Source: Bostrychus sinensis (taxonomy: Eukaryota; Chordata; Actinopteri; Gobiiformes; Eleotridae). From it: a stretch of 64,000 bases of DNA. The stretch's first letter is position 1. Every line of letters starts with the position of its first letter. The stretch covers positions 27,432,526 to 27,496,525 of the forward strand of contig CM036254.1 of assembly GCA_020698575.1 (NCBI GenBank), in the 5' to 3' direction. A model generated the notes under the pieces. It was not told the DNA's origin. It made no database searches and saw only the letters and a list, made by a program, of their open reading frames with translations. Shown piece by piece: positions 1-11,050 of the stretch. A program made the position numbers and the translations under genes.

Positions 1-22
1 CTGCAGAATAATGGCTGCTGGG

Positions 23-273
23 GTATGGAGGACCAAAACTGACAAATTAAATAAATAAATAAAAATATTAAATAAACACATTTATACATAATTGCATATG
101 TTTTGGGTATAGATTTTTCCTTGAAATTTGCTCATAATTTTCATAAATTAACTTTTTTCCCCCACAACTTTCAAGGAAAAAAAAAGTCCAAAATGTTTGC
201 AATTATGTATGAATGTATTTATTTATTTATACATTTATCTATTTATAGTTTTACCCATTTTAGTTCTCCATAC
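23..273. mobile_element. MITE-like long imperfect palindrome
   Basis: The left end reads GTATGGAGGACCAAAACT (from 23) and the right end is its near inverse (TTTTAGTTCTCCATAC, ending 273). Inner segments are also inverted copies, for example ACATAATTGCA near 87 against TGCAATTATGT near 199, and ATTT-rich runs occur in both arms. The whole block folds back on itself and has no coding capacity. It looks like a short non-autonomous DNA transposon. Superfamily is not determined. Confidence 0.6.
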
Positions 274-3200
274 TGAGCAAAGTTAAAGAAGGGCTCTAAT
301 TTCAAAATACGTCTTTTTACACAGAAAAAACAACGCTTAAAGAAAAACTGTTTATTGGAAAAGGGAAGCAAAGTAAAACACGAAAAAAGTGACAAGATGT
401 AATGTTTAACGGTCTAACGCTAAACTCAGCCCTACAAGTTTAAGGTAAGCTCCAAATTTCAGTTTGTCATATATTATAGTATTTTGAGGTGGCAAAATGG
501 TCCAGTTTGTGATATTCTACTAAAATAAAAACATAAAGGTAGCTATAGATACAGTCAGCAACTTTGGGAGGTCTCACTAAAACGTCACATCCGAGATTAC
601 CATGGGGGAAAACAAACCATTGATGACAAATTCAGTGAAAGGCTGTGTGGTCTTGTGTACAACAAATATGCTAACAAAAGCTGAATATATGTTTTAAATT
701 TTACTTAATAAAGACACAGAAGTATATAAGAGGACAAACGATACAAATGTGTGCATAAGTAAGACTTGCTAGCTAACGTTAGCTACCTATAATAGGCTAA
801 TCTATTTACATCGTTACGTTAATGCCTCTATACGGTAATATCAATGTGAGTTTAATTCTTTATATATACATTGTAAATGTTTATTTATTGAGACTTGATT
901 AAATCATGGCTCGACCATAACAGACTGCTGACACTGTAACGTGGTGGTAGTTTGGAGGAGAGCGCTAGCAATAGCAATTAACATGTGCTCCGAGATAGCT
1001 TGAAAGAGAACAACTTATGGAATTCCACTGGTACTTTATTGTAAACTGAGAAACCATACAAAGCCAGGTGTCCACGTCGCTAAGTCTATTAGCCATACAT
1101 TAAAATAGAGTATAGTCCGTATTTCCTTTACCACTCGTTACAGAGGTTGAGTAGAGCACAGAGATGCGTCTACACATGGTGGAGTCCAGAGTGCTACTAC
1201 TGTATTAATGTGAACTGTGACCTTACGTTACAATCAAATAAAAGAGGCGCCATCAAGTGGTGCTGTTATGTACTACAACAGTAATATACTGACTGTTACA
1301 ACACACAGCATTAGCGTGGCTCATTCTGTGGCATTAACGTTAGCATTAGCTCAGTTGTATGAGCTCAGACTGCTCTTTATAGAACGCTTTAAGCCCCAGC
1401 TCCTATATACTGTATAAACACTAACTCCAGGTAGAAGCCACACTTTTCTGAGTGAGTTTTATAAAACAGTTCTCAGATAGCAGTATATATCTGGAGATGT
1501 CACGTCGAGCTTTTCAGTCGTATTATTCTTTGTTTTTGAACATGAATACAGTACAGACAACAATCCATTGAATTTTCAAATTTAGAATTCTGTAGTAAAA
1601 TCACAGTTCAGCTTGTTTCTTCACTGATAATTCCTGTCACAATGTAAAAGATTAAACAGCTGTCCTCTACGTATTAAAACATGTTATTTTTAAAAAAAAA
1701 TGTTTGTCCATAAATGGCTCTACAGTGCTCTGAGTCGATCCCTCTCTTGCATCTTTGCGGTGGTTTTCTGTTCACCTCGCTCGCACATGATCCACTACAG
1801 GGCCAGTTTAACCCTCCCATGTTGGAGCCTGAGAGTGTGTAATAGAGGTGAATGTCTCACGGTGAATGTGTGAGACTTGAAAGCCCTGCGGTAATACATT
1901 TCTAATGGAGCAATTAGTGCTAGCTACCAAACATCATAAATTACGAATAATCAAGACAGGTTTGGCAACTGACAAGCGCTCAACCTCATCTGAGTAATAT
2001 CAGAGCCTGGTTTCATAACATTAGCGTTTAGCCGTTTAATGTAACATTGCAATTAACGTCTATAATTAGCATACAAGCTAATGGATAAGTAATTTACATT
2101 GTTTAATTTTAATGTTACGCAGGACAAATAGAAATGTGGCGGACCATAAAAGTTTGACATTGTATGCTCAGATTTAATTCAGTCACCACAAATCCTACTT
2201 TTATAAGTTCACTTTAGCAACTGGTACTGACTGTACCCAGAAATGTCTAAATTAATATTTTTATTTTGCTCCCTGGGACAGAACGTTAATCACAGTACCA
2301 GGCTGTGCGCACAACTTTTCTAATAACGTCATTCTTGGAAGGGTCTATACAAGAAATGAAAAACAAAATGACAAAAATGAATGCCATTTAAGATTGAGAT
2401 TGTCGTAGCGCATTATAGGGAATAGTCACTCACAGAAAAACCATCTGACTGTGACGGATGATTGACACCGCTCTCACTGCTACATATTCAACACTAGCAC
2501 TAACATCGGTTTAGTAACAGACATACATTATCCCTACACGACAAGACCTTCTTGTTCAGGGTCATTTGGGCCCAGAGGCAGAGACCCTGACTCCAGTGAC
2601 GCATTTAAAGTCAATGCTTCATTTAAAGTCAATGCATTTGCAGCTCAAGCCCTGTTAGGGAGCTCTATGGTGAGGATCATAACAAAATCACGGAAAAAGA
2701 CACCACGCACGGATTTTAATGACTTTTGGACATGAGTTAAGACCAAGATCGACCACGTTTTTTCAGAAAATAAGGCTGCAATTGGTCAGGTAGGATGGAT
2801 TTTGGTCGTTATAGCTTTAAATTGGACAGGCTACCAGGCATCCTTTCCACTCGGGACCATAGGCAATTTCTTCATTTGCCTCCATCAATACAGCACCCAA
2901 GGGTACAGCTCTATAGGAAACATATATTATAAGTGACCTCTGCAAGTATCGCGTGTGATCCCATGTCTTTCAGAAGTGTTGCATTCAATTACCCAATTAC
3001 GTGTCTTAGATGAGGACAATTCAGAATCAGGATGTATTCAAAGACAGGCTTTTAAAAATGTCTTGGAGCATTCTCAAGTACAACACTAGATCTCAAGCTT
3101 CCAAAGCCTATTGATTAAAACACTTGTGGCCATTGCAGACTTGGTGAATGGAGGTTAGGAGTGGAATTGAGATCTGTAGAGGCTAAGGAAGATAAGTGAC

Positions 3201-4543
3201 CATAAGGTGGGAGACAAGCTCAAAATGTGGTACGGAACTGACGTAGCAATTAAGCTACACTGTTTAGATTTTTTAATTTTAATGTTATGCTGAACATGCA
3301 GTAAATTTTATCAAACATACAAAACAGCACCTCTACCTCTGCATTGCACATAGCAGCACGGGAGCACGCTTGACTCTGTGTCTTCTTCATGCCTCACGCC
3401 TGAGCCCCGGGCGGATCTTTCTCCTCTTGTGTGGGTCGTGCATGACCCCAACACAGCGTTCAGTCTTCTCTGAACGTGTGCATGAGTGCATCAGTCAGCT
3501 GTGAGAGGATCAGAGCTACTGTACATAGTGAGAAGCTTGCTTATTTTTCTTGATGTTAGAGAAAGGGAGTGAAGCCATTAGCATGGGAGTGCAACAAGCT
3601 AATGGTGCATTTGGTGTTGATGTCCGGTATGTGCAAGAAATAAGAAAATTCCATGTTACCATAAAGAAGTGTGATTAAATGCATTCATTATTTAAAGGTA
3701 GTCAAAGTCACTGCCCTATTTGGCTCACCATACAAGAACTTTGTTGTTTTGTTCAGTGACTAATATCCACATTTTGTTCAAATTAGTTCTCTTTTTTACA
3801 TTAAGTGTCAAAAATTCATTTTATTAGTGTAAACCTTTAGACAGAGGCCTTTTTTCCACACTTACACTAAAGTTTGGAACCATATTGCTTATCAAAATTC
3901 AGAAAACCATATAAACTTTTTCTACTTGAGGGCTACACTTGTAACACCAAGTATGAATTGTTTTATGTGTGAATTTGTGTGAAAATGTTGTGAGGTTTCT
4001 GTGCATATGTGAACTTGTTATGAGTCGTATGTCTGTCCTTTTGCTGCAGAACAGTTTTTAATTGAGTCAGACCTGATTAACTGTTGTTACGCTTTTAATT
4101 ATTTTCCTGGATCATAAATGAAATGAAATATGATAAATCAACTATCTGTGCTTGTAGCATGATTTCACTTCAGTATTAAATAAATACCACAAAGAAGGCA
4201 TTGAAGGTTGGTTCGCATACTTTGAAGGTTGAAGGTTGGTTCGCATACTTTTCACACTCTGTATTTTGTGTTTTCAAGATGCAAAATAGTTCAATTTCAG
4301 AAAAAATGAAAACTCAGTCACACATTTCCAATGCCCAATTTCTTTCAGATGTATCCTCACCAGTGTTTCCTCTCTGCCTTTCCGGAGTAGTGTGAGGAGG
4401 GGTTAGAGTAATGTTTGGGGGGGCAGCAGCTGGAGCTCAGAGCCCCACGGGAGGGCCACAAGTGCAGCTCTTTGCCTCAGGCCCCACACTGTTTCCTCAC
4501 TGTGTCGACCAGAATCCATCAGTTGAGTTGGATGTTATAGGAG
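274..4543. other. gene-free stretch
   Basis: AT-rich sequence with no supported exon on either strand. It contains small local repeats such as two copies of CATTTAAAGTCAATGC (2602-2635) and a tandem duplication at 4202-4252. The only long open frames are short and lack coding character or splice context. Confidence 0.6.
4202..4252. repeat. short tandem duplication
   Basis: The string GAAGGTTGGTTCGCATACTT occurs twice, separated by a 7-8 base remnant (GAAGGTT), giving a 28-bp period. It is a simple local duplication. Confidence 0.8.
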
Positions 4544-4616
4544 ATGAGTGATATGATACTGCCGGTGGTAAATCCAGGAGACAGACCCGGGGGCCTCAGC
4601 ACTGACGCCATCACAG
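4544..4616 (+). CDS. weak candidate first coding exon
   Basis: An ATG opens 24 codons (starting MSDMILPVVNPGD, ending LSTDAIT) and stops at a consensus donor, CACAG|GTAGGC, leaving one base of a split codon. An in-frame TAG lies two codons upstream of the ATG, so it would have to be a start exon. The surrounding 150 bases are more GC-rich than the neighbourhood. I recognise no family, and I found no convincing partner exon downstream. It may be chance or part of an unrecognised repeat. Confidence 0.15.
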
Positions 4617-4775
4617 GTAGGCTATACTTTATCTGTTTCTGTACAGGCCAGGGAAGAGGTTAATAAGATGTTTTTTTTCCCCTTGACACTTTTAATTTGA
4701 GTGTAAGGTTGGTATGGTTCTCAAAATACAACTAGAAACACATTTGCACAGGGTCGGATAAGTGCAATAACATAC

Positions 4776-5165
4776 TTTATACACAGGTCTTTCCTTTAGG
4801 CTTTCCCTTTCTGGGGTTGCCACAGCAAATCATCTGCCTCCTAGCATGCAGTGATTTAAGCTGGATGCCCTTCCTGACACACCCCTCTCCATTTATCCAG
4901 GCCTGTGACCCTCTGTAGCTGGACCAAAACATGGTATGTTTGTATTTTCTCCAACCAAGATATAAACACTTCCTTCCTCCAAACATGGCGCTTATGAAGA
5001 ATTGTTGCCAGGTTTGCCATAAAACACCAGTATATGCTGTATTATAAACAACTCTGTACTTATTTCTGAACAAGGACAGCAGCAAAGTTAGCTGTACAAA
5101 GACTGGCAGAAAAGTTTGTTTGTTTTTGTCTTGGGAGCACAGACACATGCCACAGTACACCACAT
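4776..5165. repeat. composite dispersed repeat
   Basis: The first part (about 4795-4925: CACAGCAAATCATCTGCCT, then GGATGCCCTTCCTGAC and CCATTTATCCAGGC) is a dispersed family seen again near 32398-32560 and 42120-42310. The second part (about 4970-5120, with CAGGTTTGCCATAAA and CTGTACTTATTTCTGAAC) recurs at 38880-38970 and 57600-57720. A 128-codon open frame on the minus strand is made only of this repeat and is not a gene. Confidence 0.75.
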
Positions 5166-5180
5166 ATCAGTAATACATGG

Positions 5181-6269
5181 CAGACATCATAGACACATAT
5201 GACATAACACAGACACAACACTGCACACTTCCAAAACAATTCATAGACAATAGACTACTCAACTGTTATTGTACCTTTTCTGGAGGACTTAAAACAGAAA
5301 TGGATAGATGGATAGATTAGATAGACATATACATACACATATAAAAAAAAGATATTTGTTTAGAGGTGAAAGTGAAAGGTAAAAGAGGTTCCATTAGCAT
5401 TTGACCACATCAAGAAGTATTTATTGGAATTGCAATCAATGACTGACTGTACAGCAAATCTGCTAATAATAATAATAAAGAAACTCTTGCATGTATGTAT
5501 TTGTTTCTTATAGAATTTTTAGACACTCACTCTAGTTTCCAAAACAATCCAATTTTTAAAAAATATTTCCCCTAACTACAATTTAATTGTCCATTTAAAA
5601 ATACAATTACTAACACTGTAATTAATATCAAATTTAATGAATTGATTTGCAAATGCCCTTTTTAAAGAGAGGTAAATAGTTTTTAATTTTGAAAACTATA
5701 AAACTGAATTGAAAAGGTAAATAGTTGATTTGAAAATTGTGATAACTTTAAATTGTAATTTAATAGAGCAATTCCTTATTCCATTACAGTGAAAAAAGTG
5801 AGTTTCAGCTGATGTACATGTAGCAAATAATTTAGCAATAAATTTACCAATAGAAATCTAATTTCTCATATTACAAACAAAATCACAAAAATGAAATACA
5901 AAATTCCGTATCATTTGTTGAAATAACAATATATTTCATATTATTTCCTCAATTAAATAATTATCTGTTATTCCAGCTAAACGTCTGCAATATAATTCCA
6001 CTCTTCACAAAACCCTTGTTCATTTTATTTGCTGTTTGGTCTCAAAGTGGGTGGGGCTAACTTTTTGAATTTGAACTGACCAATTTATCGCTTTAGAAAA
6101 AGAAAAACAAGTGTTTATTATGTCTTTATTTTGTGCCAACAGCTTTGAGAGAAAATAGAGACATTTTGAGAGAAGCAACTACATGAAATATAAACTAATA
6201 AGGCTGGATGTGTGCACAGTAAATTGTATAGTGTTAAATGAACACTGTCAGTGTGTTCATGTGTATGTT
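5181..6269. other. gene-free AT-rich stretch
   Basis: Very AT-rich, with homopolymer runs and short microsatellites (AATAATAATAA near 5465). I see no exon, RNA gene or recognisable element. Confidence 0.6.
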
Positions 6270-6420
6270 CACTGACAGCACTGCGGCTTAGTGGTTAATG
6301 CTCTCCCCTCACAGCAAGAAGGTTTTGGGTTCAATTCCTGGACCATGTCTTTCTGTGTGCAGTTTATATGTTCTCCCTGTGTCTGGGTGGGTTTCCCTCA
6401 TCAACCACAAAACAACACAA
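6270..6420 (+). mobile_element. tRNA-derived SINE-like fragment
   Basis: Contains the hallmark strings GCGGCTTAGTGGTTAATGC, GGTTTTGGGTTCAATTCCTG, then TTTCTGTGTGCAGTTTATATG and TTCTCCCTGTGTCTGGGTGGG. This matches the common fish family whose tRNA-like head has B-box-like GGTTCAATTCC. It is diverged and has lost its 3' end. The two overlapping open frames here are shadows of the repeat. Confidence 0.75.
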
Positions 6421-7664
6421 CAGATTATTGCTTCAGCAAGATCTGGAGAAGGGTCCCCTTGTATATTTGTAAATTATTGTTTCCAGGAATTCTGGAAATC
6501 TAATAGATGTAAGGAATGATCATGAAGCCATAATAAGAAAAATCTAATAATGTAACAAAAGATTATGAAGTCACAATTAGAAAAATGATACAGATGTTAC
6601 AACAGAAATTAAAGCTATTCTAATGGTAAAATAGCTTACTGAATGTGATAATTGATTTTTGATAATTGATTTTTGAAATGTACAAATCCAAATAAATATA
6701 ACTGTGACAACTATAGTAGATAATATGACAAAAAAATGCATGCTACGCTATGCAAAAAAATGGTTTTCTAAGTCGATATGTTTTTTTTTTTTTCAGGGTA
6801 GCTAATCCATTTGCAAATGCATTAGCTAATTCAAAAGCTGATATAATTGCTTTAGCCTCTTATTTTACATTTAACATAGTTTGCAAATCAATTTAAAAAA
6901 CTGTAATACTACTTGCAGTATTAGTAATTGTATTTTTAAAGTGTTTTATATATGTAGAGTAGCTAAATATTGTACTTAAGTAAGAGTATTACTTCAAAAT
7001 AATACAGTATTACTCCAACTGAAGTAAAAAAGTATGTGGCAATAAAAATTATTCCAAGATGTACAATTTAATCAAAAAGTTACTTAAACAAATATAACTC
7101 ATTACTACCCACCTCTGGGTATTTATAGAAATGTAGTTTGATGTTCTGAGGAAACTTGGACTTGCTCGAGGTAGTTCTCCAATAACTTCTTGGTATTTGT
7201 CCTTCATTCTTGTGTCACTTGTATGTGAAAGGCTTTTAATTACAGATGAAGCCAGTACCGGTGCAATCTTACAGCTTTAGCACATAAAAGACTCAAATTA
7301 AATGTGTATTGAGTCGGTTCTATTTTAAGAGTCTTGGAAATGCGATCGATACAGCGCTGCTTTAACACAAGGTGAATTCCTTTGATCTGACTCTAAATCC
7401 ATCTGGCCGTCATATTAAACCTCACACACAATCACTGCAGCTTCAGCTCAGCATTTAGATTCAATTGGTGTCATTATGTGGTATTTTGGTATGTCTTACA
7501 ATAGATTTCAAGGTGACCAGGTGAGCAAGGCAGCTGTGTAGGCGTGCTACCTCAAAACAGTTGTGGTGCAATGAAGCTTAGACTTTACCTGACCTCTTCA
7601 GATATGTTTTAAAATCTGGCTTTAATACATTAGAAGCAGATATTTTTAAGAGGAAATATTCGGT
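6421..7664. other. gene-free stretch
   Basis: AT-rich, with a short tandem repeat (TAATTGATTTTTGA, about 6647-6675) and homopolymer T near 6781. There is a TTGTACTTAAGTAAGAGTATTACT-type stretch near 6970 that resembles dispersed fish repeats. No exon is supported. Confidence 0.5.
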
Positions 7665-7665
7665 T

Positions 7666-8190
7666 TTTATTCATCTTTTTCAACCCAATCTTGGTCACCT
7701 CTAGAAGAGCATTTCATGTTTTACAACCTTTAAAAACATTGTGACTAAAATAAATTGTTATTACTACTGCCATAAAGAAACAGGTGCAGCAAGAGACCAG
7801 CAGAGTGCAGCTCTTTTAAACAGAAACAGATAAAAAAGCTTTTTATTTTCTTAAACATTTTGTATGATTCAATTTGACACCTAAATTAAAAATACAGTAA
7901 CTGTGAGGAATCAGTGGAAACAGAGCTGTACGTTTTCTCTCTCTCTTTTTTTTTAAATAAATGAATGAGAGCAGACTGGATGTAGAGAGCTTGTTGATTG
8001 GTAAATGCATCCTGGAGTGGGCGGGGGTTCATGGGAGAGGCGGAGGTTTGAGAAACCAAGAGTTCTGAGGCTTCAGAAACTCAGCATTAGAGAATGCAAA
8101 ATTACTCAAACATGCATGAATAAAATAGTTTTTGATGAGGAAACAACCTTATAACATGGTAGATATCTGCATAATATATCTCCTGTAAGT
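7666..8190 (+). mobile_element. MITE family A, copy 1
   Basis: Shares two long blocks in the same order with 61578-62092. Block one is AATCTTGGTCACCTCTAGAA, TTTTACAACCTTTAAAAAC and AAGAAACAGGTG. Block two is GAGAGCAGACTGGATGTAGA, TCCTGGAGTGGGC and TTTTTGATGAGG. A third copy in reverse orientation lies at 55260-55690. No open frame of note, so it is a non-autonomous repeat. Confidence 0.8.
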
Positions 8191-8289
8191 ACTGGAAGAC
8201 TCTTTATTAAATTGCTTACAGCATTTGTTTGTGTGCTGTGCAATGTTGTGTAAGATGTGCTTTTTATTTCAGTACAAAAAATATATAAT

Positions 8290-8515
8290 AATAATACATC
8301 GGTCTAGTACTGTTCTAGACACTAAAAGATGCTTTACAATAAGGTGCATTATTCACGTCTCATGCCATTCTGTGCCTCTGGCCTCTGCGACCACCTCACA
8401 CATGATGGTGGGTAAAGTGTCTTGTCCAAGGACACAATGCCAGTATGAACTGGGGAGAGCGGGATTCAAACCACCAACCTTCTGGCCTCCTGAACCACTG
8501 TCACCTGCAGATGTA
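8290..8515 (-). mobile_element. SINE fragment, reverse orientation
   Basis: Reads as the reverse complement of the SINE body seen at 10850-11050. It carries AGATGCTTTACAATAAGGTGC, CATTCTGTGCCTCTGGCC, GGTAAAGTGTCTTGTCCAAGG and GGATTCAAACCACCAACCTT. The last string is the complement of a tRNA-like B box. Diverged and non-coding. The 98-codon open frame over it is not a gene. Confidence 0.75.
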
Positions 8516-8590
8516 GGCTAGAGGTATAATGTATGTATGTATAGATATAATTCATTCAGCTTTTTCTTTGTAACTTCATCTGTATGTATC

Positions 8591-8617
8591 AAAAAAAAAA
8601 AAAAAAAAAAAAAAAAA
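8591..8617 (+). repeat. poly(A) tract, 27 bases
   Basis: An uninterrupted run of 27 A. It could be the tail of a retroposed sequence, but no target-site duplication is obvious. Confidence 0.9.
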
Positions 8618-9069
8618 CAGGTAACAATGACATGGCTTCACTGGAGTTACACTTTTAGCTTGTTTTGTTGCTGTTTATATACACTTTTTTCTTGTTTTCT
8701 TGTCTGTGTTGTAGAATTATGAAGTACTCTGTAGTGCAATTTAGGCTACTCTAAGAACCAAGGCTATGCTTTCCATTAGAAAAAACCGTGGGCTTACTTC
8801 TCCAAGTGGTCGAGTTCTTGCATTTCACCTGTCTTGTTCATAGAGTTGAAAAGATTAGTTTTACTGTGAGTAGTAAGGTCAGTCTACCTTCCCACTATTA
8901 CCTCAGGGGTCAGAGGTCCTGAACAAAATGACAAAGTCTTGGATACAGGCAACCAAATAATATTTTTTCTGCAGGGTTAAGCAGGTACTTACTAAGTTTG
9001 GTTGTAGAACTTGGAGAGGGCAAATTGCAATTCCACTTCATGAGGAGCAGTTGTGGAGGCCAAGGTGAA

Positions 9070-9195
9070 AGACCTGGGACGTGCTGGTAGGATGGAAGCT
9101 GGCGTATCTTGGCAAAAAAACAGCCGTGCACCAATGGGACAATCAACACAAAGTACTGTCCAATCCTGAAGTCTTGGGTCTTGCAACAAAGCAGC
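9070..9195. repeat. dispersed repeat, pair with 47085-47205
   Basis: Shares GTATCTTGGC(A/G)AAAAA, then AATGGGA, CCTGAAGTCT and GGGTCTTGCAA in the same order and spacing with 47100-47195. The family is not recognised. Two overlapping minus-strand open frames here are repeat shadows. Confidence 0.65.
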
Positions 9196-9539
9196 ATGTC
9201 CCAGTTAGCCATAACAACAAACTTTCTCAGATTTTCGTCATGGCATAGTAATTTTATTATATAGATCTAATATCACAGCATGCATATACTCTGCAAAATA
9301 TCCTTTAAATGAGCTGACATAAAAGAGGGCCCTGGTTCTTTATTTCCATTGTAAATTCTGTTTTGCCTTCATTGGTCGTCCTATCTTTGGCGCATCACTT
9401 ATTGAACCCCTATCAATCCCGGAGACGTGCATTCAAAAGATAATATCAAAGGCAGATGGTGTACAACATACGCCACAATACACCAAGCCTATTACCATTC
9501 AGAGAATTACACAGGCAATCAGGAGCTCAAATGAATTGA

Positions 9540-9800
9540 ATGAGAGAGAGAGAGAAAAATGCAGAGACCCTTGAAGCCAATGGGGAACAGTTAAGAAAAT
9601 GAGAAAGCAATCATTACCTTGGGCAAAGAAACCCAGTCAGCTGCCACTAAATGAAATTCTTTTACCCAACTAAGCAGCGATTTGACTGCACTAATGAGAG
9701 GCCAGGAGATGGTATTTAGCTCAGTCCTCTCAATCATGAGCATCATTTCCTAAAGACACCCTTCGCAATGAGACCCAGGCAAGGTGAGACGTCTGGAGGG
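9540..9800. promoter_or_regulatory. candidate conserved non-coding element
   Basis: Balanced-composition, non-repetitive block with many homeodomain-like cores (TAATGAG, CAATCATTA, CAATCATGAG), embedded in AT-rich sequence. It has no open frame and shares nothing with other repeats in the window. Inference only. A developmental homeobox gene (NKX6-2 in human) lies downstream of CFAP46, so enhancers here would not be surprising. Confidence 0.25.
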
Positions 9801-10314
9801 AATCACAGACAGGACATTTTTGTCAATGTTGATTGCAATGAGCAGTGTCTTTGGGGCAGGGCAATGGAGCTAATTGTGGGACAGCTTTCATGAAAAATGA
9901 AGGTTCTCCTGATTTTTTACTTTTATGTAAGGACGTGTTATCATACTAGCTGTTGCAAAAGTGATACTGTGTTCTGGGCATGTAGTCTGAAGAACTGGAC
10001 AGACTCCAAGGAACGAGTCAGAGATTAATAGGTTCTCAAAATCAGTAAAAGCACACTTTAGTGTGAGAGTAAGACTCCACTAATACACTGGATCTGGTTA
10101 CAACAAAATGCAAGTATAAATTGTCATATACAGTATGGTGTGCATCACTTACTTTACACAGCAAGGTGGATTGTTGTGAAATTTATGAGTTCATAAACTC
10201 ATGAACATCCATCTTGCCTTGCTCCTGCTGATTTGTTTGGGTCCGCACAATGGTGTGGCAGTACTGCCATGAGTGGGCGAGTTTTAGGTTTGGTGACAAT
10301 ATTAATGCATTAGT

Positions 10315-10560
10315 CTCATATAACGCTAGACACTCAAAGTCACTTTACAGTTTGGTGCATTATTTATTTACTCCTCAGTTACACTTGGTGACGAAAGCAT
10401 AGCTAATTGAGCAGGTGTGGCACACACAGTCACACTAACACCCAAGAACTGGGTGCCCAACTGCCCAAGAACACAACGACATGTGATGCTGGCAGTGGGG
10501 ATTGGACCACCAGCCTTTGGGCTAGTGGGTGAGCATCTCTACCACTTGAGCTACTGCCAT
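10315..10560 (-). mobile_element. SINE fragment, reverse orientation
   Basis: Carries AGACACTCAAAGTCACTTTACA, GGTGCATTATTTATTTACTCC, GGGGATTGGACCACCAGCCTT and CTCTACCACTTGAGCTACTGCC. The last two are the complement of a tRNA-like B box and A box. It is the same family as 8290-8515 and 48370-48640, in reverse orientation. Confidence 0.75.
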
Positions 10561-10719
10561 TCAACAAGCACTTTTTAGCAGTACTTGTTATCAAACATGT
10601 CAATCATGGCAATGCCAAAAAATGTAATGCATTTGCAAAAACAGCAAAAATCTTTTAACATCTGTATTGTGTTGTTTGATTATAACAGTTTCTTGTTTAG
10701 CTATGTAGCTGACACTTCA

Positions 10720-11050
10720 GCCAATGGCCATCCCGCCTTGTGGATGCCTGATCTCGTCAGACCTTGGAAGCTAAGCAGGGTAGGGCCTGGTCAGTAACTG
10801 GATGGGAGCCTGCTGGGAAACACCAGGAAGCCGGTGTGAATGTGAGTGGTTGGTGGTGGTCGGAGGGTCCGTTGGCGCAGATGTGTGCTGCCACGCTTCT
10901 GTCAGTCTACCCCAGGGGAAACTGTGGCTACAAAACGTAGCTTACCACCACCGAGTATGGAGTGAATGAAATACCCCTTCCCTACTGTGTGTAAAGCACT
11001 TTGGGTGACTTGTGTCATAGTTAAAGCGCTATATAAATACCATTCCCTTA
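10720..11050 (+). mobile_element. 5S rRNA-derived SINE (SINE3-like)
   Basis: The first ~115 bases are a diverged 5S rRNA: GCCAATGGCCATCCCGCCTT, GATCTCGTCAGACCTTGG, then AAGCTAAGCAGGGTAGGGCC (internal A box/IE, about 10769-10788) and TGGATGGGAGCC (C box, about 10799-10811). A body follows (GCCACGCTTCTGTCAGTC, GTAGCTTACCACCACCGAGT) and then a LINE-related tail ending TAAAGCGCTATATAAATAC. The continuous non-5S extension and the mismatches show that this is a SINE and not a functional 5S gene. Confidence 0.88.

Noticed and set aside
4777..5163. 128-codon minus-strand open frame
   Set aside because: Made entirely of two dispersed repeat families that recur at 32398, 38880, 42120 and 57600.
10720..10840. 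Possible 5S rRNA gene
   Set aside because: Too many mismatches in the 5S part, and the sequence runs on into a SINE body and tail. It is a 5S-derived SINE.
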